Assembly: GCA_029637525.1 (NCBI GenBank)
Contig: CP072660.1
Location: forward strand, 1,017,612-1,081,611
Length of the DNA: 64,000 bases
Source of the DNA: Desulfurococcaceae archaeon MEX13E-LK6-19
GTDB lineage: Archaea > Thermoproteota > Thermoprotei_A > Sulfolobales > Desulfurococcaceae
Reading direction: 5' to 3'
Shown: positions 44,015 to 53,771 of the stretch, piece by piece
How the letters are laid out: each line of letters begins with the position of its first letter
How positions within the stretch are numbered: position 1 is the first letter of the stretch
Position numbers and translations under genes: made by a program
The notes under the pieces: model-generated
Told to the model about the DNA's origin: nothing
Databases searched by the model: none
What the model saw: only the letters and a program-made list of their open reading frames with translations

Positions 44015-45099
44015 CTATGGATAGACTTGTTATCGGAAAGGTTAGTAGAGAAGTTTTTAGAGATATAATCCTGCCTAATCTAGGCAAGAAAGATTCATCC
44101 ATAATAGTTGGGCCAAGGTTCGGCGTAGACTTCAGCGTCATAGATCTTGGAGAAAAAGTGCTTATAGTCGAGGTTGACCCGGTTTTCGTTGTACCAGAGT
44201 ATGGTTGGGATAGGAGTGCATGGTTTGCCGTACATATTCTCGCCAGCGATGTAGCTGTATCAGGTGTCCCACCAAGATACTTGTTCATAGATCTTAATTT
44301 ACCACTTAATATGAGCGATGAGGAATTCAGAGAACTATGGATCAGGATCCATAGGGAATGCGAGAAACTAGGTATAGCCATTGCTGCCGGCCATACCGGT
44401 AGGTATGGTGGAGTTGATTACCCGATGATAGGTGGTGCTACAATGATTGGTGTGACTACTAGAGACAACTATGTCACACCAGAAATGGCTAGGCCCGGCG
44501 ACCTGGTTATAATGACCAAGGGTCCAGCTGTGGAAACAGCTGGCATACTATCAACAATGTTCCCCGAGGTACTTGTAAAGACTTATGGCAGTGAGTTTGC
44601 TGAGAAAGCCAAGGAGATCTTTTGGCTTCAGTCTGTTGTAGACGATGCATTAACTATAGCTAAGGTTGGGCTTAGGACCGGTGTAACAGCAATGCATGAT
44701 GCAACAGAATATGGTGTCTGGGGTGCACTACACGATATTGCTGAGGCCAGCGGGGTTGGTATACGTGTCTATGAGGACAAGTTGTTTATTAGAGATGATG
44801 TAGCAAAAGTCGTTAAAGCATTTAGCGAATTTACGGGGATACAAGTAGATCCTTATGCCGCTATTAGTGAGGGTACATTGATTGCCACTGTAAAACCGGA
44901 TAAAGCCAGTCTAGCCATAGAGTTGTTGAAGGAAAAAGGCATTGACGCTGCTATTATTGGTGAAGTAACTAAGGATGAAAGAGTCGTTCTGGTTAAAAAG
45001 AATGGTGACGAGGAGGAAGTACCTGTTCCTAAACAGGATCCGTTCTGGCTACTTTTCTTCAAGACTCTTGATATACTTCGTAAAGGTGGGCAAGAGTGA
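44011..45099 (+). CDS. AIR-synthase-family kinase (HypE/ThiL-like)
   Basis: A 362-residue protein of the PurM/AIR synthase superfamily, closest in pattern to Hyp[59 protein letters not shown] and [20 protein letters not shown] are visible. HypE needs a C-terminal cysteine (PRIC); here the protein ends ILRKGGQE with none, so it is not an ordinary HypE. The GDDAAV motif of ThiL is also absent. Being placed by ATGA and GTGA junctions between the HMP transporter and ThiD-ThiN suggests it may phosphorylate thiamine monophosphate or another thiamine intermediate. Confidence 0.72.
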   Translation: MTMDRLVIGKVSREVFRDIILPNLGKKDSSIIVGPRFGVDFSVIDLGEKVLIVEVDPVFVVPEYGWDRSAWFAVHILASDVAVSGVPPRYLFIDLNLPLNMSDEEFRELWIRIHRECEKLGIAIAAGHTGRYGGVDYPMIGGATMIGVTTRDNYVTPEMARPGDLVIMTKGPAVETAGILSTMFPEVLVKTYGSEFAEKAKEIFWLQSVVDDALTIAKVGLRTGVTAMHDATEYGVWGALHDIAEASGVGIRVYEDKLFIRDDVAKVVKAFSEFTGIQVDPYAAISEGTLIATVKPDKASLAIELLKEKGIDAAIIGEVTKDERVVLVKKNGDEEEVPVPKQDPFWLLFFKTLDILRKGGQE

Positions 45100-46475
45100 A
45101 GAATAAGGCATGTATACCTAGGGCATTAACTATAGCTGGAAGCGATAGTGGCGGCGGAGCGGGTATACAAGCAGACCTGAAGACATTTGCTGCCCTAGGA
45201 GTACATGGGATGTCGGCTATAACGAGCATTACTGCACAGAATACACGTGAAGTCAGAGCTATACATGATATTCCTCCCGAGATCGTTGTTGCGCAGATCG
45301 AGGCCGTAGCTGACGATATAGGTGTTGACGCTGCCAAGACGGGTATGCTTAGCAACAAGGATATAATCAAGGCTGTGGCGAAAACAGTTGATAAATATGG
45401 GTTCCCGCTAGTCGTAGACCCTGTTATGATAGCCAAGTCTGGGGCGAAACTACTTAGAGACGATGCTATAGATGCATTGATAAAGGAACTTATTCCTCGA
45501 GCATGGGTTGTTACACCCAATAAAATGGAAGCCGAGGTAATAACAGGCGTCAAGATAGAGAGTCTAGAAGATGCACGTGAAGCAGCCAGGATTATTGTAG
45601 AAGAACATGGAGCTAGAGCAGCTGTTGTTAAAGGCGGTCATCTAAGTGGTGACTATTCCATCGATATACTATACTATAATGGCAGGTACTATGAGTACAA
45701 AGCCCCGAGGATAAACAAGAACACAACCCATGGAACGGGATGCTCGTTCTCAGCAGCAATAGCAGCTGGATTAGCCAAGGGCAGGAGTATACCGGAGGCA
45801 GTTGATGTAGCCAAGAAATTCATAACCATCGCGATCGATTATGGACTAGAGATCGGTGGAGGGCATGGGCCCGTTAACCCTGTTTCCTGGATGGCTATAC
45901 CAGCAGAAAGATACCGTGTCCTAGAAGAACTAGAGAAAGCGATAGAACTACTAAAAGAGCATGGCAAGACAGTAAACAAGGTTATACCGGAGGTATTCAT
46001 GAACATAGGAATGGCCCTACCAAAACCATACGCTAGGTCAATCCTAGACGTAGCAGCCATACCGGGCCGTATAGGAAAGTACAAGGATACAATCATTATC
46101 CCTGCCAAGCCAGAATTCGGCGTATCAAGACATATCGCTAGAGCAATCTTGACAATAATGGAGTTTGATCCAGAGACAAGATCGGCTGCAAACATAGCCT
46201 ACAACAAGGACATTGAAGAAGCTGTAAACCAACTAGGTCTCTTGGCAAGTAGTTTTGATAGAAAAGAAGAGCCACCAGAAGTAAAGAAAGTCGAAGGAGC
46301 CACAACACCATGGGGTATAAAAACAGCTGTAGAAAAAATCGGTGGCAAAATACCTGATGTAGTCTATGACTATGGAGAACACGGCAAAGAACCTCTAACA
46401 ATAGTATTCGGTAAAACGCCAACAGAAGTAGCTAAGAAGATCATTGATATATCCAGAATTGTGGCAAGAAAGTAA
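45096..46475 (+). CDS. thiDN: Hydroxymethylpyrimidine-phosphate kinase/thiamine-phosphate synthase fusion (ThiD-ThiN)
   Basis: A 459-residue bifunctional enzyme. The ThiD part (~1-265) has [30 protein letters not shown] and [19 protein letters not shown]. The ThiN part (~280-455) has [39 protein letters not shown] and RSAANIAYN. ThiD phosphorylates HMP twice and ThiN couples HMP-PP with thiazole phosphate to make thiamine phosphate. This fusion is typical of archaea lacking ThiE. The start is a GTG overlapping the preceding stop. Confidence 0.93.
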   Translation: MKNKACIPRALTIAGSDSGGGAGIQADLKTFAALGVHGMSAITSITAQNTREVRAIHDIPPEIVVAQIEAVADDIGVDAAKTGMLSNKDIIKAVAKTVDKYGFPLVVDPVMIAKSGAKLLRDDAIDALIKELIPRAWVVTPNKMEAEVITGVKIESLEDAREAARIIVEEHGARAAVVKGGHLSGDYSIDILYYNGRYYEYKAPRINKNTTHGTGCSFSAAIAAGLAKGRSIPEAVDVAKKFITIAIDYGLEIGGGHGPVNPVSWMAIPAERYRVLEELEKAIELLKEHGKTVNKVIPEVFMNIGMALPKPYARSILDVAAIPGRIGKYKDTIIIPAKPEFGVSRHIARAILTIMEFDPETRSAANIAYNKDIEEAVNQLGLLASSFDRKEEPPEVKKVEGATTPWGIKTAVEKIGGKIPDVVYDYGEHGKEPLTIVFGKTPTEVAKKIIDISRIVARK

Positions 46476-46667
46476 TATTATTACGTAAAATAAATATTTT
46501 TTACACTAGTTCACGTATTGATATTATCGATTCAATTTAGTTCATGAATATAATGTATAGTAGCATTATTGTCGAGTCCTGGAAGCATATCTTTGATAGT
46601 AGCGAGTTTCTCTACTCTATGTTGACATATAGTTACCTTGTCTTGATCCTGTTTGTTTGTAAATAGT

Positions 46668-47063
46668 TTAGAAGCCTATGATTCTTGTTCTTGGCATTCT
46701 TATTTCTGGATACAATCCTTTTAACAGTATTATTATCTTCTTGTGTGCCTCCGGAGTCGTCATGTTTGTTATTGCTGTACCTGACTCCCTATAGATCTCT
46801 AGTATGTATTCCTCGTTGTCGATAGTGTTTACACGTAGGTATGCCATGTCTAGTAGCTGGTTTTCGTACAATAGTTTTCCTGTAGCAACACTTAGTTCTC
46901 TTATTTCTGTGCCTAGAGTTTTCGAAATTATTTCTTTTAGATCATTTATTGGTGTGTTCTTGAGTTTTTCTACTATAACACCTATTTCTTGGTCTTCGAA
47001 CTGGATTACACTATAAGTGCGTGCAAGATCCTTAAAGCCATAGGTACTAAGCTTCATGTTCAA
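46668..47063 (-). CDS. Hypothetical protein
   Basis: A 131-residue mixed alpha/beta protein with no known motif. Features include FEDQEIGVIVEKLKNTP, LKEIISKTLGTEIRELSV and a C-terminal basic stretch MPRTRIIGF. The TTG at 47063 gives the longest form; an ATG at 47057 with GTGG eight bases ahead is a good alternative. It follows the ABC-class ATPase gene only in the opposite sense: the ATPase stop is at 47123, so transcripts may run from the ATPase into this gene. Confidence 0.55.
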   Translation of the reverse strand: MNMKLSTYGFKDLARTYSVIQFEDQEIGVIVEKLKNTPINDLKEIISKTLGTEIRELSVATGKLLYENQLLDMAYLRVNTIDNEEYILEIYRESGTAITNMTTPEAHKKIIILLKGLYPEIRMPRTRIIGF

Positions 47064-47122
47064 ACCACACTCTTAGAATGGTACTTGTGTTTAGCAATGT
47101 AAAAACTTATCGTACAACTTTT

Positions 47123-48796
47123 CTATTGTTTAAATACTGCTCTTGGGATTCTGTTTAGAACCCAGTATACATCAAACCCACTTACCATCGTTAAATCAGG
47201 TGGTATAGGTCTCGTAAATGCTTTGAACCCTTTCTCTTCAAGAGTCTTATCTATGTACTCTATGAGTTCTCTGGAAGAATATTTGACATTATTCTTCGCG
47301 AAATACTCTATTATCTGTGCTATCATCTTTACTTGTCCTGTTTCCACAATGCGGTCATAACCATTCAGATCTAGTTCAAATTGTTCACCATTAACATAGG
47401 TTATTTTTATCTTGTATCCGCGTGCTTTTACTTTCTTTACTCCCTTGATACCGTGGAATACACGTCTTCTAGGAGGGTTATAGCCGGCTTCAATGCTTGT
47501 TTCTTGGAAGAATTTCTTGGCCTCCATGGTTATGTCTCTGGGCTCAAAATTCTCCATCACAATTATTTTGTCGGCAGCTGGTATGAATGCTGATGAAGCA
47601 CTAGCTATTACCACGAGACTGCATTTTGTTTTGTTGTAGAAACTCTTTGCCTGGACAGATAATGGTTTAATTGGCTCAAGCCTTATTATCTTGGCCATGA
47701 CATGGTCTTTGAACAGCAGGTTTGTAGCACTAGTATCCTCATCGATCAGTATTGCCTCGCACCCGGCTTCAACAGCCTCACTTATTGATGAAGCCATACT
47801 TGTCGATCCGCTAGCATCGAGACTAGAATAGCAAGTGGTGTCCCTACCCCCGGGTAGCTTATCGAGAAAACTAGTTATATCGACACAATGTACAATCCTT
47901 CCATCCTCGGCTTTTACGATAATAGTGTTCTTCCTTGTTACAACAAACTCTCTGCCGTCGCCCTTAATGTGGCTATAGATCCCATCTTGTATTGCCTCGA
48001 GAAGAGTTGTTTTGCCGTGGTAACCTCCTCCAGTAATGAGGAAGACGCCTTCGGGTATAGCCATGCCACTTATTCTTCTACCACTTGGCAACGTGATTGT
48101 TTTTCGTAGACTTTCTGGAGTCTTGAATCTCACGGCATTAAGCATTGGTTTCTCGGATAAACTAGATTCTCTAGGCAATATACTGTCATCGGCGACGAAG
48201 GCAATATAACCGTTCTTCTTAAGCCAGTCTCTCAAGTATTCCTGGTCAATAAATATACTGATGTGTTCTTTGATCTCATTTAAACGGTTTTTCAAGGAAA
48301 CAATGCTTCTGAGGACAAGCTCTATCTTATCAATAATTAAGTCTATGGCTTCTCCTCCAAGAATCTTCCTGCCACGAGCAGGTAAGCCAACGTGGAACCT
48401 CAGGATAAGAGACCCATTATCGTCTATTTCAACACATGAGCGCTTAAGTATCCTTGGGCTAGGCTTGGGTACACCCAGATAACAACTATTTCCAGTGCCA
48501 CATTTACGTCTATGGCTTTTGAGTATGGCATAGAGTTTCCTTGCAATATAATCAGACAAAGCTATGGATTCTCTTCCATGAAGCCACCTGCTTGGAAACC
48601 CATGTACACTCTTTGGTATAACGACTTCAAACCATGAAGGAGGAGCGAAAGGATCCCCCTGAATTCTAGTAAAGTAACCCGTGGCAAGCCCATAATCAAT
48701 TATAAGACCCTTGAGTCTTTTGTAAGCCTTATAGCCCCTCCAATTAATCTTACTAATAATGTCGTAAAGCTCGCCGATAGTAACTTTCGTAACCAT
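47123..48796 (-). CDS. Predicted ATPase of the ABC class (COG3044)
   Basis: A 557-residue protein of the COG3044 family. The N-terminal ~200 residues are family-specific (SWFEVVIPKSVHGFPSRWLH); then ITGGGYHGKTTLLEAIQDGI supplies Walker A, CYSSLDASGSTSMASSISEA replaces the normal signature, and CEAILIDEDTSATNLL supplies Walker B. A C-terminal part includes VKKVKARGYKIKITY. The unusual signature and lack of membrane partner are normal for this family, whose role is unknown (nucleic acid or ribosome association has been suggested for related ABC proteins). It is read divergently from the MATE gene. Confidence 0.85.
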   Translation of the reverse strand: MVTKVTIGELYDIISKINWRGYKAYKRLKGLIIDYGLATGYFTRIQGDPFAPPSWFEVVIPKSVHGFPSRWLHGRESIALSDYIARKLYAILKSHRRKCGTGNSCYLGVPKPSPRILKRSCVEIDDNGSLILRFHVGLPARGRKILGGEAIDLIIDKIELVLRSIVSLKNRLNEIKEHISIFIDQEYLRDWLKKNGYIAFVADDSILPRESSLSEKPMLNAVRFKTPESLRKTITLPSGRRISGMAIPEGVFLITGGGYHGKTTLLEAIQDGIYSHIKGDGREFVVTRKNTIIVKAEDGRIVHCVDITSFLDKLPGGRDTTCYSSLDASGSTSMASSISEAVEAGCEAILIDEDTSATNLLFKDHVMAKIIRLEPIKPLSVQAKSFYNKTKCSLVVIASASSAFIPAADKIIVMENFEPRDITMEAKKFFQETSIEAGYNPPRRRVFHGIKGVKKVKARGYKIKITYVNGEQFELDLNGYDRIVETGQVKMIAQIIEYFAKNNVKYSSRELIEYIDKTLEEKGFKAFTRPIPPDLTMVSGFDVYWVLNRIPRAVFKQ

Positions 48797-48896
48797 ATGT
48801 CTCTTCCTCTACTGAACTATAGTACCGTACATAGAATACCATATTGGGGAACAAGTTAATATTGAGTAAATGAACAGCAATAACTCTTATTTAATG

Positions 48897-48962
48897 CTCG
48901 GCTAAGCAGGTTGGTTCATGGAAACTGGTCGGTTTCCAGTGAAATCACTGCTAAACCAATTG
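48897..48962. other. Candidate structured element with nested stems
   Basis: An outer stem ttggtt (48911-48916)/aaccaa (48954-48959) encloses two hairpins: ggaaac/gtttcc (48920-48925 with 48932-48937) and cagtg/cactg (48937-48941 with 48946-48950), which share one base. GC content is higher than around it. It lies between divergent genes, about 100 bases before the MATE promoter. It could be a small RNA or a leader of the ATPase gene on the other strand; the strand is not known. Confidence 0.3.
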
Positions 48963-49015
48963 ATTTTGCAAGAAAAATACTTGTACTATAGCACGCCATC
49001 GCGTATATTCGTGAG

Positions 49016-49027
49016 AATATATTTATA
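49016..49027 (+). promoter_or_regulatory. TATA box of the MATE transporter gene
   Basis: aatatatttata is a strong archaeal TATA match. A start of transcription ~25 bases downstream falls at ~49047-49052, right at the TTG (49052) of the MATE gene, which suggests a leaderless or near-leaderless messenger. Confidence 0.55.
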
Positions 49028-49051
49028 CCCAATATATTCTTTGTAAATATA

Positions 49052-50506
49052 TTGTGTGAACGTGGAATGAAAATAGCTGGTACCAGAGGCTATAGCGAGT
49101 ATCGTGAGAGGATCCTTAATGGCCCTATTCTTCGTACGATGTTATGGCTAGCTTGGCCTATTATTGTCGCTAATATTATTGGTATATCGTATAATCTTAT
49201 CGATGCTTTCTGGCTTGGTAAGATTGGTAAAGAGGCTTTTGGTGCGCCCACGGTTTCTTGGCCTATGATAATGCTTTTCTATTCACTAGGATTCGGCTAT
49301 GTGTCAGCTGGTATTGCTCTTGTCACACAGTATCTTGGTGCCGGAGACAAGGATATGGCTGAAAAGAGTGCTAGTATGCTTATGTTCTTTGCTCTAATCA
49401 TGGCGTTAGTTATGAGTATTGCTGGTATAGTAGCTTCCCCCGTGATATTAATGCTTATGGGTGTTCCCGAGGACATTTATCCTCTTGCTGTAAGCTATGC
49501 TTTCGTCATATTTGCTGGTATACCAGCTACTTTTACTGGTTTCGTATTCAACATTATAGCTAATTCTATAGGTGATACAAGGACTCCAACTTTCTTCAAC
49601 ATAATATCTGTTATAGCGAATATTGTTCTTGACCCGATAATGATTTTTGGATGGTTTGGTTTCCCAAGGCTAGGCGTTGTTGGTGCAGCTCTTGCGACAG
49701 TGCTATCGAGAATGATTGTGGCTGGAGCTGGTGTATACTACTTATTCTACAAGGGGTTTCATGGCATAAAGATAAAGAGAGAGTACATGGGTATTGAGAA
49801 GTGGTGGCTTAAGAAAATATTTCATATAGGAACGCCCTTGGCGATCCAGAGATCCGGTAACTCGCTCGGCTTTACTGTGATGACGTCATTTGTATCACAA
49901 TTTGGGTCAGTGGTTGTAGCAGCATATGGTCTAGCTATAAGAGTTATAGACGTAATCCAAGCCTTCACATGGGGTCTTATGAGGGCAACATCGATTATGA
50001 TTGGACAGAATATTGGCGCAGAAAACTATGGTAGAGCGAGAGAGATCGCTAGAATAGCGATCACGTATACTTTCCTTGTACTATTCATAGGAGCAGTATT
50101 CATATACATTGGTCGTGCTCAATTAATATCGTTCTTTATAGAAGACCCTAATGTAATCGCGGAAGGCTCGAGACTCATAGAGATTTTCATATGGTCAATA
50201 CCGTTCTTCGGCGTATTCTTTATAGGAAGCGCTATAGCCAGCGGATCGGGTCATACTAAAGTATTTGCGGTAATAGCGATACTAAGGCTATGGGGTCTCC
50301 GTATAGGATTCTCGATACTATTGGCATTCATTATGGGTATGGGGCCTATTGGAATATGGATAGCTATGACAATAAGCAATATTGTTGCAGGTATTCTCTC
50401 GCTCTACTGGATGTCGAGAGGAACATGGCTTAAGAGAGTAATACAAGTACCTGTCCAACCAGCTACAACAACAGGAGGGTTTATGGGGGAGAAGCGGGAA
50501 AAATAA
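49052..50506 (+). CDS. MATE-family multidrug/cation antiporter
   Basis: A 484-residue MATE protein with twelve helices in two bundles. MLWLAWPIIVANIIGISYNL, IDAFWLGKIGKEAFGAPTVS and, in the second half, GTPLAIQRSGNSLGFTVMTS and IGQNIGAENYGRAREIAR are typical. Members export drugs or metabolites in exchange for H+ or Na+. The TTG at 49052 would be nearly leaderless; an ATG at 49067 is an alternative. The radical SAM gene follows 94 bases later on the same strand. Confidence 0.92.
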   Translation: MCERGMKIAGTRGYSEYRERILNGPILRTMLWLAWPIIVANIIGISYNLIDAFWLGKIGKEAFGAPTVSWPMIMLFYSLGFGYVSAGIALVTQYLGAGDKDMAEKSASMLMFFALIMALVMSIAGIVASPVILMLMGVPEDIYPLAVSYAFVIFAGIPATFTGFVFNIIANSIGDTRTPTFFNIISVIANIVLDPIMIFGWFGFPRLGVVGAALATVLSRMIVAGAGVYYLFYKGFHGIKIKREYMGIEKWWLKKIFHIGTPLAIQRSGNSLGFTVMTSFVSQFGSVVVAAYGLAIRVIDVIQAFTWGLMRATSIMIGQNIGAENYGRAREIARIAITYTFLVLFIGAVFIYIGRAQLISFFIEDPNVIAEGSRLIEIFIWSIPFFGVFFIGSAIASGSGHTKVFAVIAILRLWGLRIGFSILLAFIMGMGPIGIWIAMTISNIVAGILSLYWMSRGTWLKRVIQVPVQPATTTGGFMGEKREK

Positions 50507-50600
50507 ACGCTCTTTTCTCACTCCAAGGGCCATGATGTTGCTATAATATGGGTTATACATACATTATCTTCTAGGATAAGGGTGTGGAGCGGTGGATGTG

Positions 50601-51596
50601 ATGGCTATCAAGATGCCGTCAACGATCATATGGATCTTTACCACGAGGTGCAACTTGTCTTGCAGGCATTGTTATGCATATAGACTTGGAGTCCATGGCG
50701 AGCTTAGTAGAGACGAGAAACTGCGTCTCGTTGATGTCTTTGCTGATAATGGTGTAAAATACATTGGTTTATCAGGTGGCGAGCCATTGATTCATCCTGA
50801 TACGAGAAGCATTATTGAGAGGATAGGGTTCCATGGGATCGAAGCGGGAATGGTGACTAACGGTATTGTATGGAACAACCATGTCATTGAGGCTATTAAG
50901 AGACATGATGTTTTCCTGTACGTGAGCCTTGATGGGCCGAAAGAACTTCATGAAGCTGTTAGGGGGAACGGTACTTTTGATCGTATTCTAGAGTTTATTA
51001 AGAGACTCCAAGACAATGGTATTGATTACGCTCTTGTCATGGCGATTAATAACATGAATTACAAGTATGCCGATTATATTGTGGAACTTGGAGTGAAATA
51101 TGGAGCAAATCATGTAGCCATAATACCAGTGATGCCCTCTGGTAAAGCACGTGTAAACAAGATGTATGTTACTAGAGAAAACTACATTAATGCGATAGAG
51201 ATCGTTGACAAGAAGTCGGATGAGCTAGGCTATCCAGTAGCTCTTTGGTGTACACCATTCGCACCATTGATAACTAAGTCGAAGTATGTACATAGCTATT
51301 ACTGTAGAACATATGATGTGCTAGACATAGATCCGGCCGGGAACATGCTTGCATGTGATGTAATAGACTATAGGGCTGGGAATCTAAGAAATAAAGACTT
51401 TAAGGAGGCATGGAGAGAGTACACATTAGACCCCGTAATAAAATCAATTGTTGAACCCCAAAGCCTTCCTCAAGCATGCAGGAAATGTCCTTTGGTGACA
51501 CAATGTAGGGGAGGATGTTTTGCGAGATCATATCTGGTCTACGGAGATTACAACAAAGGAGATCCATTATGTCCTCGCATGAAAAGAATATTGTAA
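50601..51596 (+). CDS. Radical SAM/SPASM domain protein
   Basis: A 331-residue radical SAM enzyme. The SAM cluster motif is C17-x3-C21-x2-C24 (TTRCNLSCRHCYAY), followed by GGEPLIHPD. The C-terminal SPASM-like part binds extra clusters: YYCRTYDVLDI, then CDVIDYRAGNL, and CRKCPLVTQCRGGCFARS, with a last Cys in DPLCPRMK. Such proteins modify peptides or take part in haem/cofactor synthesis (AhbD/NirJ and PqqE types). No small precursor peptide was found next to it, so the substrate is open. GGTGGA precedes the ATG at 50601; a GTG at 50592 is also in frame. Confidence 0.85.
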   Translation: MAIKMPSTIIWIFTTRCNLSCRHCYAYRLGVHGELSRDEKLRLVDVFADNGVKYIGLSGGEPLIHPDTRSIIERIGFHGIEAGMVTNGIVWNNHVIEAIKRHDVFLYVSLDGPKELHEAVRGNGTFDRILEFIKRLQDNGIDYALVMAINNMNYKYADYIVELGVKYGANHVAIIPVMPSGKARVNKMYVTRENYINAIEIVDKKSDELGYPVALWCTPFAPLITKSKYVHSYYCRTYDVLDIDPAGNMLACDVIDYRAGNLRNKDFKEAWREYTLDPVIKSIVEPQSLPQACRKCPLVTQCRGGCFARSYLVYGDYNKGDPLCPRMKRIL

Positions 51597-51808
51597 GTAA
51601 TGGTTTTACACTAGAGGCCTAGACGTGAAGAGATCTTGACTACTTATAAACAATTTTATTAGATTTATGGTCGCACCTAGGGAGTTCCACCTCGCCCATA
51701 ACCCTCTATATTGCATAGCATGTACTCTCAAAATTTAATAGTAATATAGTTCCATGTAATATAATAACTGAATAAATATTGAAACATATAGTCTTAGGGT
51801 GGCAAATA
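51597..51808. other. Intergenic spacer
   Basis: About 210 bases with ggttttacac just after the radical SAM stop (51602-51611) and a moderately GC-rich patch (cacctagggagttccacc at ~51675). The AT-rich 51735-51780 section probably carries the promoter of the next gene. No gene was seen. Confidence 0.3.
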
Positions 51809-52507
51809 GTGCATCAGCGACAATTTTGTTCCTCACGTGCTATCTTGGTTATTATGGTATGGATTTGGATGTTCTTAGGTAGTATGGTGACCATCTTATT
51901 GATAGCTTACATCAAGGGTGTATCAATGAACTTCAATGAAATCATTAACATGCTTAATAATGAGCCTTACTTAGCATCTTACGCTGAAGTTGTTGGTATG
52001 GGAGGTTTACCCTTGGTTTTCACGTTGTTTTGTAAAGATGAACCTCAGATATATGGTTTAAGGAGGGAAGGTATGTTAATGAGCCTAGCATTATCTCTTC
52101 CATTAATAGCTATTAATATTCTCGCAAGAATACTCTATGGGAGCCCAAGGTTTGAGAGCTTTAATCTCTTATTCCCGTATAATATCTGGTATGCTTTCTT
52201 GGGAGTTTTTGCATACGGCCCCTTGGAGGTATTCTTTGTTATATGGCTTATTGTTAATACTGATCTTGTATTTAAAAGTATAGGGAAAGTCTTTTCGCCA
52301 GGATTACTAATTACAGTACTTGTTTTTGGTTTATCACATATAGTTCTTTCACCTCAAGGAGGAATAGTAAATGCTATTAGTGTAACAATTACGTGGCTGA
52401 TCTTAGGTCTAGTATTTAAGTATACAAAGAACTCTATAGGACCTATGATTGCATGGACGCTTATTAACGGGCAGGTATTTTATCTTTTAATTGGTTGTCT
52501 AAGTTAA
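51809..52507 (+). CDS. CPBP-like membrane protein, probably catalytically degenerate
   Basis: A ~232-residue protein with six or seven helices. The region YGPLEVFFVIWLIV sits where CPBP (Abi) proteases have EExxxR, but only one Glu and no Arg remain; FGLSHIVLSPQGGIVNAI matches the second motif with its His; IGPMIAWTLINGQV stands for the last motif with Thr-Leu-Ile-Asn instead of a His. So the fold is likely CPBP but activity is doubtful. GGGTGG at 51797 supports the GTG at 51809 over the TTG at 51779. Neighbours give no function. Confidence 0.6.
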   Translation: MHQRQFCSSRAILVIMVWIWMFLGSMVTILLIAYIKGVSMNFNEIINMLNNEPYLASYAEVVGMGGLPLVFTLFCKDEPQIYGLRREGMLMSLALSLPLIAINILARILYGSPRFESFNLLFPYNIWYAFLGVFAYGPLEVFFVIWLIVNTDLVFKSIGKVFSPGLLITVLVFGLSHIVLSPQGGIVNAISVTITWLILGLVFKYTKNSIGPMIAWTLINGQVFYLLIGCLS

Positions 52508-52685
52508 GTGTACATTATCTTTCAATACTTCTTGTATTCTCGAGTTGATGTCGTTTATACTATTCGTTGATATGTTATTTTACTTCGGCAAATTTAATTA
52601 TATAATAAGATAATGCTAATAGACTTGAGGCACGTAAAATCCGTAGTTGCTTACATAAGTTTTTGCCTATTGTGTGGTGTTATGT

Positions 52686-53768
52686 ATGAGTAAAGGTATT
52701 GAAATCGGGAAACATTATTACATGAGGGCAACCGATAAGAAGCTACTTGAGTCATCTTGTTGTGGTGGAGTGGTTTCTGCTGTATTAAAGTATTTACTTG
52801 AGAAACATATTGTGGACACTGTTATAAGCATTAAGAGAGACAGGATTCTTGGCGGAGAACCTGTTTTCATAAGTGATCCCTATAGGGTCTATGATGTAGC
52901 AGGGGCTTTTACTATAGCTCCGATAAACATGGCTAAACTCCTTAGAGACTATATTAAGCCTGGTGAGCGTGTTGCATTAACTCTTAAGCCTTGTGAAGCT
53001 AAAGCCGTAGAATATCTTGTTTCACGTGGGTTGTTTAAGAGAGATGACATGGTGTTAATAGGGCTTAACTGTGGTGGATTATTTGACCCGTTTTCTTTGA
53101 GAGAGAGCTTGCTTGGAATGAATATTGATCCTAAAGAGCTTGTCTCTATAAAGTATATGGAGGATCATATAGAGTTTATTCTCACTGGTAATAGGAAGAT
53201 CAAGGTTAACTACGTTGAAGGTGCAAGGATTCTCGGGTATAGAGAGGCTTGTAGGAGATGTGGTAGCCCAGTACCAGAGAATGTTGACATAATATGTGGG
53301 TACTGGGGTTTACTGCCGGGCTACGAGAAATATACTTATACTATTCCTTCGACGAGCAGGGGTGCGGAAATTCTTGACTCAATGGCTAGAGAAGGCTTAC
53401 TGGAGGTAATAGAGGCTCCCAGGAAGGGTGTTGAGCTTAGAAACAAGCTTATTGAAGTAATTAAGAAATCTGCTATGGTTACGAGAGAGGAGGAGTTTAA
53501 GGAGCTTGATAGGATTGGTTTAGAGAATATCTTATCGAAATGCCTCTTGTGTCTTGAGTGTTGGCATGCATGCCCTATTAGGTCTGAGAAAGAAGTACTT
53601 GTATGGAAGAAGAGTGTTGGACCTGTTCTCTGGCAGGTAAGCATCATCACGTACATGTACGATAAATGTGTTGAATGTGGTTCTTGTGAAGACGTGTGTC
53701 CTATGAAGATCCCGTTCTCCTTGATCATACAGAGGATCAAGAGTCTTAGAGAGGAGCTGGGTGTGTAG
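52686..53768 (+). CDS. FrhB/FdhB-type iron-sulphur flavoprotein, formate dehydrogenase partner
   Basis: A 360-residue protein of the F420 hydrogenase/dehydrogenase beta-subunit family: SCCGGVVSAVLKYLLEKHIV, ALTLKPCEAKAVEYL and REACRRCGSPVPENVDI are typical. Two C-terminal 4Fe-4S sites, CLLCLECWHACP and CVECGSCEDVCP, are clear. In methanogens FdhB passes electrons from FdhA to F420; the partner here is unknown and could be ferredoxin or the hydrogenase. It is followed three bases later by fdhA. Its ATG lies behind GGTGTTATGT; the longer frame from 52674 is less likely. Confidence 0.82.
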   Translation: MSKGIEIGKHYYMRATDKKLLESSCCGGVVSAVLKYLLEKHIVDTVISIKRDRILGGEPVFISDPYRVYDVAGAFTIAPINMAKLLRDYIKPGERVALTLKPCEAKAVEYLVSRGLFKRDDMVLIGLNCGGLFDPFSLRESLLGMNIDPKELVSIKYMEDHIEFILTGNRKIKVNYVEGARILGYREACRRCGSPVPENVDIICGYWGLLPGYEKYTYTIPSTSRGAEILDSMAREGLLEVIEAPRKGVELRNKLIEVIKKSAMVTREEEFKELDRIGLENILSKCLLCLECWHACPIRSEKEVLVWKKSVGPVLWQVSIITYMYDKCVECGSCEDVCPMKIPFSLIIQRIKSLREELGV

Positions 53769-53771
53769 ACT

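Noticed and set aside
44011-45099. Reading the AIR-synthase-family gene as hydrogenase maturation factor HypE because a [NiFe] hydrogenase is present 14 kb away
   Set aside because: The C-terminal cysteine needed by HypE is missing and the gene is translationally coupled to thiamine genes.
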